Of a stretch of 64,000 nt of DNA, positions 39,610 through 49,432 are shown piece by piece. The stretch lies in contig CP076021.1 in assembly GCA_018622495.1 (NCBI GenBank), forward strand, positions 372,001 through 436,000, written 5' to 3'. The DNA is from Mycoplasmatota bacterium. GTDB taxonomy: Bacteria > Bacillota_I > Bacilli_A > Acholeplasmatales > Acholeplasmataceae. The notes under the pieces were generated by a model. It worked only from the letters and a program-made list of their open reading frames with translations. It had not been told where the DNA came from and did not search any database. The translations under genes and the position numbers were made by a program. Position 1 is the first letter of the stretch; each line of letters begins with the position of its first letter.

Positions 39610-40482
39610 ATGAGTTCATATAATGCCACAAAAATTAATCCTAGAAAATTTAATAAAAGTCAAATAAAATTTTTATTAATACTAACACCAATAGCAATCT
39701 TTATGGCAATGCCAATTGTCTATATTTTTAATCATGCATTTAAACCAATTACTGAATTATTTGAATGGCCACCAAAATTCTTCGTTAGAAATCCGACCTT
39801 TGACAACTTCGTTCAACTATTTGAAGTGACATCGACTACAGGGATTCCAATGTCTAGATACTTATTTAATTCAATTGTAATTTCTGCGACAGTCGTTTTT
39901 ATGTCTATTTTTGTTAGTAGTATCGCAGGATTTGCATTATCTAAGTTAGATTTTAAAATAAAGAAACCATTACTAATAGCAAATAATATTGCGTTAATGT
40001 TTGTTGGTGCAGCTGTTGTTATTCCTAGATATTTAATTATTGAAAGTCTTGGTTTAATTGATACATTCTGGGTTCATATTATACCGGGACTAGCTATTCC
40101 AGTAGGTTTGTTTTTAATTAAACAATTTATTGATCAAATTCCAAAAGAATTATTAGAAGCAGCTAAAATAGATGGGGCGACTAATTTTCAAATATATTAT
40201 AAAATTATTTTACCTTTAATAAAGCCAGCGCTTGCGACTATCGCGATAGTTTCATTTCAAGCTATTTGGAATGATGCAGGTACTTCAACTAATTATATTA
40301 ATGATGAAAGTTTAAAGACTTTTGCTTTTTATATGTCTACATTAACAACAGCAACTAATTCAGTAGCTGGTGCTGGTATGTCTGCAGCATCTGCACTTAT
40401 TATGTTTATACCTAATTTAGTCATATTTATATTCTTGCAAAAGAATGTGATGAACACAATGGCACATTCTGGAATTAAGTAG
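39610..40482 (+). CDS. CUT1 sugar permease, MalG type
   Basis: 290 residues following the previous stop by three bases (agaaggat upstream). Hydrophobic helices, 'FEWPPKFFVRNPTFDNFVQL' typical of the first loop, the EAA loop 'EAAKIDGATNFQIYYKIILP', and the C-terminal 'QKNVMNTMAHSGIK'. It pairs with the preceding permease. No ATPase nearby. Confidence 0.9.
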   Translation: MSSYNATKINPRKFNKSQIKFLLILTPIAIFMAMPIVYIFNHAFKPITELFEWPPKFFVRNPTFDNFVQLFEVTSTTGIPMSRYLFNSIVISATVVFMSIFVSSIAGFALSKLDFKIKKPLLIANNIALMFVGAAVVIPRYLIIESLGLIDTFWVHIIPGLAIPVGLFLIKQFIDQIPKELLEAAKIDGATNFQIYYKIILPLIKPALATIAIVSFQAIWNDAGTSTNYINDESLKTFAFYMSTLTTATNSVAGAGMSAASALIMFIPNLVIFIFLQKNVMNTMAHSGIK

Positions 40483-40491
40483 GTGGATGAT

Positions 40492-42483
40492 ATGATGAAA
40501 AAACTATGGATTATAGGATTACTCATATTAAATATCTTATTATTAACGACACAAAACATTTCAGCAGTAACGACTCAATCTGTACCATATGAAACATATA
40601 CGATTGGACCACAAGGGCGTCGAGTACTTACACAAACGGCTTATGAACCTGCTGGGTATTTTAATACGTAATATACATTGAATAGTCCAGAAGATATGTA
40701 TATTAAAGATGATATTGTCTATATTGCTGATACTGGAAATAAACGTATATTAAAAGTGAATCAACAAGGAGATGCTTTTGAAATCATTACAGGATTAAAT
40801 ACGCCTACAGGTATTCATGTTGATGATGATTATAATATTTATATAGCAGATAAAGGTGATAAAGCTGTATATAAATATAATGAATTAGGTATATTAATAG
40901 ATACATTCTTGCGTCCTAATGAAGCAATTTTTGGGACTGATTCTCCATTTGTTCCTGTTAAAATAGCAACTGGACCAAGAGATGTTTTATATGTTGTTGG
41001 TGAAGGTTCAACAGGTGGACTTATTCAATTAAATTATGCAGGAGAATTTTTAAGTTTTTTTGGTACAAATGATACGTAAACATCATGGTATAAAAATGTT
41101 GCTGATTTTTTCGGTGTGGAATTTGCTAAAAATATTCCAGTGTCTCCAACAAATGTAACACTTGATGATGCAGGATCTGTATTTACTGTTAGTCAAACCA
41201 CAACACAACAACTTAAAAAGTTTAATATATCATCAACTGTTATATTAGAAAAAACAACAGAACAAACACTTGTTTCAGTTGTAACAAATTCATTTGAAAA
41301 TATTTATACACTATCTTCTGAAGGTGTTATTAGTGAGTATGATAGTTATGGCAATTTAATATTTGAATTTGGTGGATTAGATCAAGGTAATAAAATTCTA
41401 GGATTATTTGTCAATCCAATTGATTTTTCTATTGATTCAAACAATAACATTTATGTATTAGATAAAGGAACAAATAAAATACAAATATTAGAAAAGTCTG
41501 AATTTGCATCTATGATTCATCAAGGACTTATAGATTTTAAAAATGGTATTTACAGTATTGAACAATGGGAAGAAGTACTTCGCATGAATAGCGTCTTTGC
41601 ATTAGCAAATAGTTCAATTGCTAGAGCATTATATAGAGATATGGATTATAGAGGTGCATTAGCATACTATCTAATTGCATATGATCAAGGTGGTTATTCT
41701 GAAGCCTTTTGGCAAATTAGATATGACTGGCTCCAAAACTATTTAGGTACGATGATGATTATCTTGCTTGCAGGATATATGGTTATAAAATCACTTAAGT
41801 CTATTGATAAACATTATCAAATTTATGAACCTGTAAGAAAAATTAAGAAAAAAATGGATCGTCATAAAATATATCGAGAATTAAAATTAACACTTTCGAT
41901 GTTTAGGCATCCGGTAGACACTTTTTATGAGATAAAACATAGACATCAATCTTCATACTTAACTGCGACACTCATATTTTTAAGTATCGTGATTGTTTCA
42001 ATCTTTGGTGTATATTTAACATCATTTGTATTTACTAGAAATGATGTGACAAGCTTTAACTTTTTAAGATATACTGCGATTATATTAGGATTAATTATAT
42101 TATTCATCTTCTCTAATTATTTAATTTCAACATTAAATAATGGTGAAGGTTGGTTTAAAGATATTTATATTAGTACAGCATATGCTTTAGTACCTTATGC
42201 ATTATTTACAATACCGATAGTTTTATTAAGTAATGTAATGACACAAAATGAAGTATTTATTTATCAAGCGTTATTGTTTATTAGAAATGGGTGGTCATTA
42301 TTACTTATTGTTATTATGATTAAAGAAATTCATGGATATAGTTTATCTGAATTAATTAAAAATATTTTATTAACAATATTTACGATGATTATGATTTCTC
42401 TGATATTGTTTTTAATCTATGTATTATTTAATCAAATGTTAGACTATCTAATCGGCATTATAAGAGAGGTGTTATTAAGATGA
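40492..42483 (+). CDS. Secreted NHL-repeat / YIP1-domain membrane protein (two in-frame TAA)
   Basis: The ATG at 40492 follows taggtgg. 663 codons plus stop with TAA at 40669-40671 and 41077-41079, both after ACG. Signal peptide 'IIGLLILNILLLTTQNISA'. NHL-type propeller repeats: 'NSPEDMYIKDDIVYIADTGN', 'TPTGIHVDDDYNIYIADKGD', 'VNPIDFSIDSNNNIYVLDKG'. A helical hairpin and a membrane helix (about 420) follow, then a Yip1-like multi-helix domain ('FRHPVDTFYEIKHRHQ' plus four to five helices). Glu at the stops gives NTEYTL and DTETSW. I recall such proteins beside large-oligosaccharide importers in Firmicutes; role unknown, possibly a scaffold or substrate sensor at the importer. Confidence 0.7.
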
Positions 42484-44729
42484 CAGTAGTAAAAAAAATA
42501 TTCGTTATTATTTTAATAATGATGATGATTGTTTTCTCCTCTCATTATTTGTTTGCCAATAATGATAACTACGCTGATTATAGTGTAGATACGGATATAA
42601 GTGCACCTTCAACATCAAGTCTTATGTCAAATCGTTATACACAAGAAGAAACATATGAAGAAACAACCAATCCATATGTGACGCTTGATGGTTATGCGTA
42701 TTTAGGAAAAAATGATACATCAAATATTGAATTGTATGTCGATTTCGATGATCTTTCATTTAGAGTGGTTGCACTTGATAGTGGCTATGTATGGGGATCT
42801 TCCTTTGACTATGATTATTTTGATCCGTAAAATCCATTATATGATGAAGGTGATGTTGGTAGTAACGCTACTTGGCAAAACAAGTTTAATTCAGCTGTGA
42901 TTATTAATTATTTTGTCGGGACTAATTTAAGAGAAGAATCAATGAATCCTGCAACAAGTGAGTTTACATATCAAACATTAGATGATGGACGTGTTGGATA
43001 TATCGCTCATGTTAAATTTAATATTTCAAAAGTAGAACTTGATTTAATTGTCTATATTGATGATGATGGACTACATTATGAAGTGCCATTTGAAAGTATT
43101 GAAGAAGATGAAGATACGCCACTAGCGAGTATGTCTTTGTTTCCATTTTTTGCAGCGACTAAACGACTTAGAACACCAGGGTATGTGATGATACCTGATG
43201 GTATTGGTGCTTTAATTAGAGTTGATGATGTAAAAGGTAAAGAAGTATACACTAAAAAATTCTATAGTGCTGACATGGGACTAAATCAAACAACAGATGA
43301 AGCATATTTATATGCAAACGTTTATGGCATGGTCCAAGGCGTGAATCAAAATGGATTTTTATCAATTATTGAAAATGGCGCAGGTAATGCATTATTAACA
43401 CATGTACCTTCACAAAATCAATCAGATATGAATTGGACGTATGTAACTTATGAATTTAGATCAAGTTACACACAATTCTTAAATCAAAGTCAAACAAGCA
43501 GTGTTAGATTAATTCAATCTCATAAAAATGTATTTAATATAAAACAAACATATCAATTTTTAGTTGATGGTGATGCAAATTATGTAGGTATGGCAAATCA
43601 ATATCAATCATATTTAGTAGATGCTTATCAATTAGAACGTATCAATACTTTAGATGATATATCCTTACATCTTGATGTTTTAGCAGCCGAGAGTGAAAAA
43701 GCTTTGATTGGTAGAAAAACATTTTCTATGACAACAACTGAACAACTTCAAGAAATTATTAACGATCTAAAAAATCAAATGATTAATAATTTAGATATTA
43801 CCTATCATGGATATGGTAATAATGGTTATAGTTATGAAGCACCAAATTATACCAAATTTGAAAAAAAGGTTGGTTCAAAATCGGATTTCATCGATTTAAA
43901 TGAATCGATACCAGAAACAAGCGATATCTTTTATACAGTGTCTTATCCATATGCTTCATCAAGTAGCAGTGTAAGCACAAAAGATATTGCGCAATCAATT
44001 AGTCAAGAAATATTAGAAGTTGATGAAGCATATTATATGTATCAAATAGAACAAGCGAGATTAGATTTAACAACAGACTATGAAGCAATGCAAGATTATG
44101 GTGTAGAAAATTTAGCATATAATTTTTTAGGAGATGCTCTATACACAGATTTTACAACTGATATGAGTCGTTCTGAATCTATTGAACTATTTAAAAGCCT
44201 TGCTTTGGTAGTTGATAACATTGCAGTTGAAAAACCATTTAGTTATTTATGGTTTGCAGATGTTATTTATGATATACCAATGTATTCTAGTCAACAAAGT
44301 AAGTTTAGTGACACCGTACCATTTTATAGTATAGTTTTATCAGGTTATCAAACAGCATATGGTAGAGCAAGTAATTTCTTTTCAAATGAAAGAAATGAAC
44401 TCTTAAGAATGATAGATTATCATGTTTATCCATCATTTTATATTACTTATGAAGCATCATATTTATTATTAGACTCAGGGTCTAGCAATATTTTCACATC
44501 CAAATATGATGACTGGGAAGAACAAATTGTTAGTCAATATAATTTTGTCAATCAAGGATTAAAGGATGTTATAGGACAAACACTTGTTTCAAGAGAGATT
44601 GTAGGATTAGGCTTAGTTAAAAACACTTACTCAAATGATGTTGTTATATATATAAACTATACGGGTGAAGCAGAAATTATTGATGGTCAAATTGTTAGTG
44701 CTTTAAGTTATGAGGTGATCTTACCTTGA
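42480..44729 (+). CDS. DUF5696 exported protein (one in-frame TAA)
   Basis: 749 codons plus stop, overlapping the previous gene by four bases, with TAA at 42828-42830 after CCG ('YFDP-stop-NPLYDEG'). Signal peptide 'IIILIMMMIVFSSHYLFA'-like. 'TPGYVMIPDGIGALIRVDD' and 'YVGMANQYQSYLVDAYQLER' are characteristic of DUF5696. The central part resembles a (beta/alpha)8 glycosidase-like barrel ('NLDITYHGYGNNGYSYEAPN'), and the family occurs in CUT1 importer loci next to YIP1 proteins. No catalytic role is established. Glu at the stop would read DPENPLY. Confidence 0.75.
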
Positions 44730-45727
44730 AAAATATACTTAAAACTATAAATAAAACCATGAGAAAAGTAGGATATGCTTTAGTGCATAATAAACTTGTC
44801 TTTATATCTAAAAAAGAGATTATATGGTTTAATAAATTTCATCAAACAATAACCAATAAATTTAGAGAAAGTATTCAAGGATATGCATTTATATCTATAT
44901 GGATATTTGGATTTTTAACATTAACACTTTATCCGCTACTTAGTTCACTATATTACAGTGTTAACAAAGTCACGATAACAGGTGGTGAAGGGATTCAATT
45001 TGAATCTGTTGGGTTTGATAACTATGTACAAATATTTACAACTGATTTAGATTTTGTCCAATATCTTCAAGAATTTATTGGTGATATTGTTATTCAATTA
45101 CCCATTATATTAATTGTGTCTATGTTAATTGCTATTTTGTTAAATCAAAAAATTAAACTTAGAGGTTTCTTTAGATCAATCTATTTCTTACCAGTGATTA
45201 TAGTAAGTGGACCGGTCATTAATGAATTATTACAACAAGAAGCAGGATCTATTCCTTTGATTCAAGAATTAGCGGTGATTGAAACGATTGAGAATACATT
45301 ACCAGGATTTTTAGCAGATCCTATTAGCAATTTATTCTCACAAATTATTATTATTCTATGGTTTTCTGGTGTACAAATTGTGTTATTTCTTGCAGGATTA
45401 CAAAAGATTGACAATGAAATATATGAAGCAGCTCAAATTGATGGTGCATCACCATGGGAATCTTTTTGGAAAATCACATTACCATCGCTTAGAAATATTA
45501 TTTTAGTAAGTGCAGTATATACAGTTGTTATGCTTGCGACATTCTCTACAAATTCCATTATTAAACATATTCAAACATTGATGTTTGATACATCAAGAGG
45601 ATATGGCTATTCTTCAGCATTGGCATGGGTTTACTTTTTGATTGTAGCTTTATTACTAGGTATCGTTGTCTTACTTATTGCTTATCAAAAAAAGCCAAAG
45701 ACTAAGAAAGCGAGACGATCAATATGA
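44726..45727 (+). CDS. CUT1 sugar permease, MalF type (second pair)
   Basis: 333 residues starting at TTG 44726, overlapping the DUF5696 stop. An unusually long basic N-terminal tail (about 50 residues) precedes 'IQGYAFISIWIFGFLTLTLY'. The EAA loop is 'EAAQIDGASPWESFWKITLP', and 'SRGYGYSSALAWVYFLIVAL' lies near the end. Forms the second permease pair of the locus with the next gene. Confidence 0.9.
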   Translation: MKNILKTINKTMRKVGYALVHNKLVFISKKEIIWFNKFHQTITNKFRESIQGYAFISIWIFGFLTLTLYPLLSSLYYSVNKVTITGGEGIQFESVGFDNYVQIFTTDLDFVQYLQEFIGDIVIQLPIILIVSMLIAILLNQKIKLRGFFRSIYFLPVIIVSGPVINELLQQEAGSIPLIQELAVIETIENTLPGFLADPISNLFSQIIIILWFSGVQIVLFLAGLQKIDNEIYEAAQIDGASPWESFWKITLPSLRNIILVSAVYTVVMLATFSTNSIIKHIQTLMFDTSRGYGYSSALAWVYFLIVALLLGIVVLLIAYQKKPKTKKARRSI

Positions 45728-46659
45728 CAGAAAAAATATTAAGATTTAATAAGCACAAATTAAGAAGAAAACTATTTGGCTATAAATTAACTGATGGACT
45801 CGTTTTCCGTATACTTATATATACATTATTAGTTACTATTGGATTTGTTTATGTTTATCCATTGTTACATATGATTTCATTTAGTTTTCAAAGCTTAGAG
45901 GATTTATTGAATCCTATGGTTAGTCAAGTGCCTTCATCATTTTATTTTAAAAACTATGGTGATGCATTTACTGTTTTAAAATATTTTGAAACAATGGGGT
46001 CAAGTTTAGCAGTTACATTATTACCTGCAATCTTACAAACGTTTGTAGCATCACTTGTGGGTTATGGATTTGCAAGATTTAATTTCCCACTTAAAAAAAC
46101 ATTATTGGCACTTGTTGTAGCGACATATATTATTCCACCGCAAGTGACAATGATTCCTAAATATGTATTATTCTTTAATATTGGTATTTTGGAAACTGTT
46201 TGGTCAATTATTATTCCAGCATCATTAGGACAAGGACTAAACTCAGCTATATTTATTTTGATTTTTTATCAGTTTTATAAAATGATACCTAAAGTATTAG
46301 ATGAAGCAGCTCAAATTGATGGTGCAAGTAGAATTTATACGTATTTTAAAATCGCGATTCCACTTTCTATACCTTCATTTATTACGAGTTTCTTATTTAG
46401 TTTTGTATGGTATTGGAATGAAACATATATTTCTACCTTATTTTTAGGTAATGGTGTTGAAACATTACAGATGAGACTAGCTGATTTTGTGTCTGAATAC
46501 AGTTCAATATTAGGAAGTTCACAAGCGATTAACTACGCAAATGAAGCTGTTAGAATGGCAGCAACCATGCTCATTATACTACCTATGCTTCTTGTATATT
46601 TCATTATGCAACGTTGGTTTATTGAAGGTATAGATAGAGCAGGAATAACAGGAGAATAA
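45724..46659 (+). CDS. CUT1 sugar permease, MalG type (second pair)
   Basis: 311 residues, overlapping the previous stop by four bases. 'VYPLLHMISFSFQSLEDLLN' and the EAA loop 'EAAQIDGASRIYTYFKIAIP' are diagnostic; the C-terminus is 'FIEGIDRAGITGE'. Translation is coupled with its partner. Confidence 0.9.
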   Translation: MTEKILRFNKHKLRRKLFGYKLTDGLVFRILIYTLLVTIGFVYVYPLLHMISFSFQSLEDLLNPMVSQVPSSFYFKNYGDAFTVLKYFETMGSSLAVTLLPAILQTFVASLVGYGFARFNFPLKKTLLALVVATYIIPPQVTMIPKYVLFFNIGILETVWSIIIPASLGQGLNSAIFILIFYQFYKMIPKVLDEAAQIDGASRIYTYFKIAIPLSIPSFITSFLFSFVWYWNETYISTLFLGNGVETLQMRLADFVSEYSSILGSSQAINYANEAVRMAATMLIILPMLLVYFIMQRWFIEGIDRAGITGE

Positions 46660-46662
46660 AAA

Positions 46663-48024
46663 ATGAAGAAAGTATTAATCATGTGTTTATTGCTTATTAG
46701 TATGATAGGATTAACAGCGTGTCAACAAGATGATGATGTTGATGATCCTATTGATAATGATCCACTACAAGCACAAAAAGATATATTGTATAACGAAGCA
46801 GAATTATCATTTAAGTTTTTTTGGGAAACGACAAATAGTGATGAGTCATCTGCTGGATATGGTTTATCAAGAGATCGCTATCCAGGAAATCCAACGATTG
46901 CGTCTGTTGCATCTGTAGGATTTGCACTTACAAGTATTCCAGTCGGTGTTGAGAATGGATGGATTACAAGAGAAGAAGGTATGGATAGAGCTCAAAAAAC
47001 ATTAGAGAATCTATTAACACTTGATAGAGTAAATGGGTTTTATTATCACTTTTTAAATATGTATACAGGTCAAAGAGAGTGGAATAGTGAAGTCTCAATT
47101 ATTGATACTGGATTAATGATTGCTGGTGCTATAGTTGCTGCTGAATACTTTGGTGGTGAAGTTGCAACACTTGCAAACACAATCTATGATGGTGTTGATT
47201 GGAATTGGTATGTTAATGAATCTAGTAATATGTTTTATATGGGTTATGATCCAGAATCAGGATTTGGTGGTGCGTGGAATCATATGGCTGAACAAATGAT
47301 TTTGTATGTATTAGCTGCAGGTTCAGATACATATCCTACAGATGATTCATTATATAAAACTGTAAAATCAAATGTGAGAGCAGCATATGTTGGCACATAT
47401 ACATCAACAACAACTGGAGAAGACGTAGGACCTTATTATTACACATATGATGGTTCATTATTTCAACATCAATTCTCACATGCGTTTATTGATTTTAGAG
47501 ATATCGTAGATTATCAAGGGACTGATTGGTTTTCAAATGCAACAATGGCGACTAAAGCAAACTACTTATATACCATTGATAAAAGTGATTTATATAACAC
47601 ATATTCAGCAACTTCATGGGGACTATCTGCATCCGATGGACCAAATGAATATCGTGCTTATGGAGCAGGTCTAGCTAAAAGTAATTATCACAATGGAACG
47701 ATTGCGCCTTATGCAGCAGTAGCTTCAGTAAATTATTTAGAAGAAGAATCGTTATATGCTGTTGAAAACTACTATAGTATGGAAGAACTAGTAGGTGAAT
47801 ATGGACTAAAAGATGCATACAATTTAGGTCCTGTAAGTGCATTATATAACCCAACAATTAATTCATTAACACCATGGTATGATTCTGATTATATTGGTAT
47901 TGACAAAGGTATTTCATTATTAATGATTGAAAATTATCAATCAGAACTTATTTGGACATACTTCATGCAAAACGAAAATGTTCGAGAAGGATTAATTAAT
48001 TTAGGATTTTTAAATGTAGAGTAA
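46663..48024 (+). CDS. Secreted GH144 lipoprotein, predicted endo-beta-1,2-glucanase
   Basis: 453 residues, lipobox 'MIGLTAC', start after caggaga. The glucoamylase-like domain (PF10091/GH144) is clear: 'YNEAELSFKFFWETTNS', 'GYGLSRDRYPGNPTIASVAS', 'GFALTSIPVGVENGWITREE', 'NSEVSIIDTGLMIAGAIVAA'. The second half has 'YNPTINSLTPWYDSDYIGID' and 'ENVREGLINLGFL'. GH144 enzymes act on beta-1,2-glucan, releasing sophorose or sophorooligosaccharides. Being a lipoprotein beside two importers, it would cut polymer at the cell surface. It has a cytosolic relative at 55382. Confidence 0.8.
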   Translation: MKKVLIMCLLLISMIGLTACQQDDDVDDPIDNDPLQAQKDILYNEAELSFKFFWETTNSDESSAGYGLSRDRYPGNPTIASVASVGFALTSIPVGVENGWITREEGMDRAQKTLENLLTLDRVNGFYYHFLNMYTGQREWNSEVSIIDTGLMIAGAIVAAEYFGGEVATLANTIYDGVDWNWYVNESSNMFYMGYDPESGFGGAWNHMAEQMILYVLAAGSDTYPTDDSLYKTVKSNVRAAYVGTYTSTTTGEDVGPYYYTYDGSLFQHQFSHAFIDFRDIVDYQGTDWFSNATMATKANYLYTIDKSDLYNTYSATSWGLSASDGPNEYRAYGAGLAKSNYHNGTIAPYAAVASVNYLEEESLYAVENYYSMEELVGEYGLKDAYNLGPVSALYNPTINSLTPWYDSDYIGIDKGISLLMIENYQSELIWTYFMQNENVREGLINLGFLNVE

Positions 48025-48041
48025 AAAGGAGGATATAAGAA

Positions 48042-49280
48042 ATGAAAAAGATTTGGATGGTTTTATTGTTATTTGCTTCATTTGCTATATTAGCGTCATG
48101 CGATGAAAATGTAGCAGATGATGATGACGATGTTGTCGTAGACGAAGGGCCAGATGCCATTGATATTGCAATTAGTGGACTTGTGGGAGAAGGAACATTA
48201 GCATCACCATATATATTAGAAATAAATGTTGGTGAAACAATTGAAAAACATATGACAATTGAAGGTACATATGATTCAATTGAATATTTATTTGGAAATA
48301 TTGAAGATGATAAGTTTGTCGAAGATGCACAATTAAAAAATATTGATTTCAATGACCGTTCTACTGATAACTATTTAAGTATTGTAGGAAATAAAAGAGG
48401 TGAAAGCATATTGAGAATTAAAGGAACAGATATGTCATCTTCAGCTTATGTAAGAGTAAATAGCGTATCAAAAGATGGTATGAGTGAAAATGCTAAAGAT
48501 TATAGCCAATCATTAAAAGTACTTGCTATTGGTAATAGCTTTAGTGAAGATGCTATGACATATTTAGCAGAAATTGCAACAAATTATGGATTAGAAAACT
48601 TTACGTTTGCATATCTATATATCGGGGGAGCTTCACTTGAAACCCATTGGACAACAGTTCAAAACGGAACATCAAGTTATCGTTATGAAAAAAACAGTGA
48701 AAACGAATGGGATAATCGAGGAAATAAGAGTTTAATGATTGGATTATTAGATGAAGAATGGGATATCGTAACGATGCAACAAGCTAGTGGATATTCAGGT
48801 ATGACAGAAACATTCCAACCTTACTTAGATAATTTAGTTGATTATGTTAATGAAAATAAATTAACAGACACAACATTTATGTGGCATCAAACTTGGGCAT
48901 ATTCACAATCAAGCACACATAGTGCATTTCCAAATTATGATAGTGACCAAATGACAATGTTTAATGCAATAGTAGATGCAGCACAAAATTTCATTTTAAA
49001 AGATGATACATTCAGACAAGTAATACCAGCAGGAACAGCATTGCAAAATGTAAGATCAAGTTCAGTTGGAGACAACGTTAATAGAGATGGTTATCATTTA
49101 AATACATATGGAAGATATGTTGCAGGGTTAATGTGGTTCAAAACAATTACAGGTTTTTCTATTGAGGATATTACGTATAAACCAGCATCAGTCACAGATG
49201 AACAATTAGTTATTGCAAAAGAAGCTGTTAATAATGCCTATATGCAAATGTTTGCAGTAACAGAATCACAATATAAGTAA
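48042..49280 (+). CDS. DUF4886 lipoprotein, SGNH-like hydrolase
   Basis: 412 residues, lipobox 'FAILASC', strong ribosome binding site (aaggagg). An N-terminal beta domain (about 40-150) precedes DUF4886: 'SLKVLAIGNSFSEDAMTYLA' (nucleophile Ser), 'EEWDIVTMQQASGYSG', 'MWHQTWAYSQSSTHSAFPNY', and 'RDGYHLNTYGRYVAGLMWF' with the Asp-x-x-His pair. It probably removes acyl or similar substituents from a surface glycan. Ends the run that starts at 34229; a new promoter follows. Confidence 0.75.
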   Translation: MKKIWMVLLLFASFAILASCDENVADDDDDVVVDEGPDAIDIAISGLVGEGTLASPYILEINVGETIEKHMTIEGTYDSIEYLFGNIEDDKFVEDAQLKNIDFNDRSTDNYLSIVGNKRGESILRIKGTDMSSSAYVRVNSVSKDGMSENAKDYSQSLKVLAIGNSFSEDAMTYLAEIATNYGLENFTFAYLYIGGASLETHWTTVQNGTSSYRYEKNSENEWDNRGNKSLMIGLLDEEWDIVTMQQASGYSGMTETFQPYLDNLVDYVNENKLTDTTFMWHQTWAYSQSSTHSAFPNYDSDQMTMFNAIVDAAQNFILKDDTFRQVIPAGTALQNVRSSSVGDNVNRDGYHLNTYGRYVAGLMWFKTITGFSIEDITYKPASVTDEQLVIAKEAVNNAYMQMFAVTESQYK

Positions 49281-49298
49281 AAAAAATGTATAAAACGC

Positions 49299-49327
49299 TT
49301 GATAAAGAAAGCGGTTTCAAGTATACT
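49299..49327 (+). promoter_or_regulatory. Promoter of the carbohydrate-binding lipoprotein, with cre-like site in the spacer
   Basis: TTGATA (49299-49304), 17-base spacer, TATACT (49322-49327). The spacer holds AGAAAGCGGTTTCA (49306-49319), matching the cre consensus except position 1. Same layout as the promoter at 34055. Confidence 0.65.
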
Positions 49328-49342
49328 AAAAATATAGAAGAT

Positions 49343-49356
49343 TCGAAACGTTTTTA
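49343..49356 (+). promoter_or_regulatory. Half-matching LacI-type operator
   Basis: TCGAAACGTTTTTA keeps one arm of the palindrome TCGAAACGTTTCGA; 48 bases upstream of the perfect copy. Confidence 0.4.
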
Positions 49357-49390
49357 ATGCATCAGCAAGATGCGTTAAAATTATGCTTAA

Positions 49391-49404
49391 TCGAAACGTT
49401 TCGA
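49391..49404 (+). promoter_or_regulatory. LacI-type operator
   Basis: Perfect TCGAAACGTTTCGA, 28 bases before the start codon, identical to the site at 34199. Confidence 0.65.
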
Positions 49405-49432
49405 TATACAATATAAACATAGGAGGAAAATA

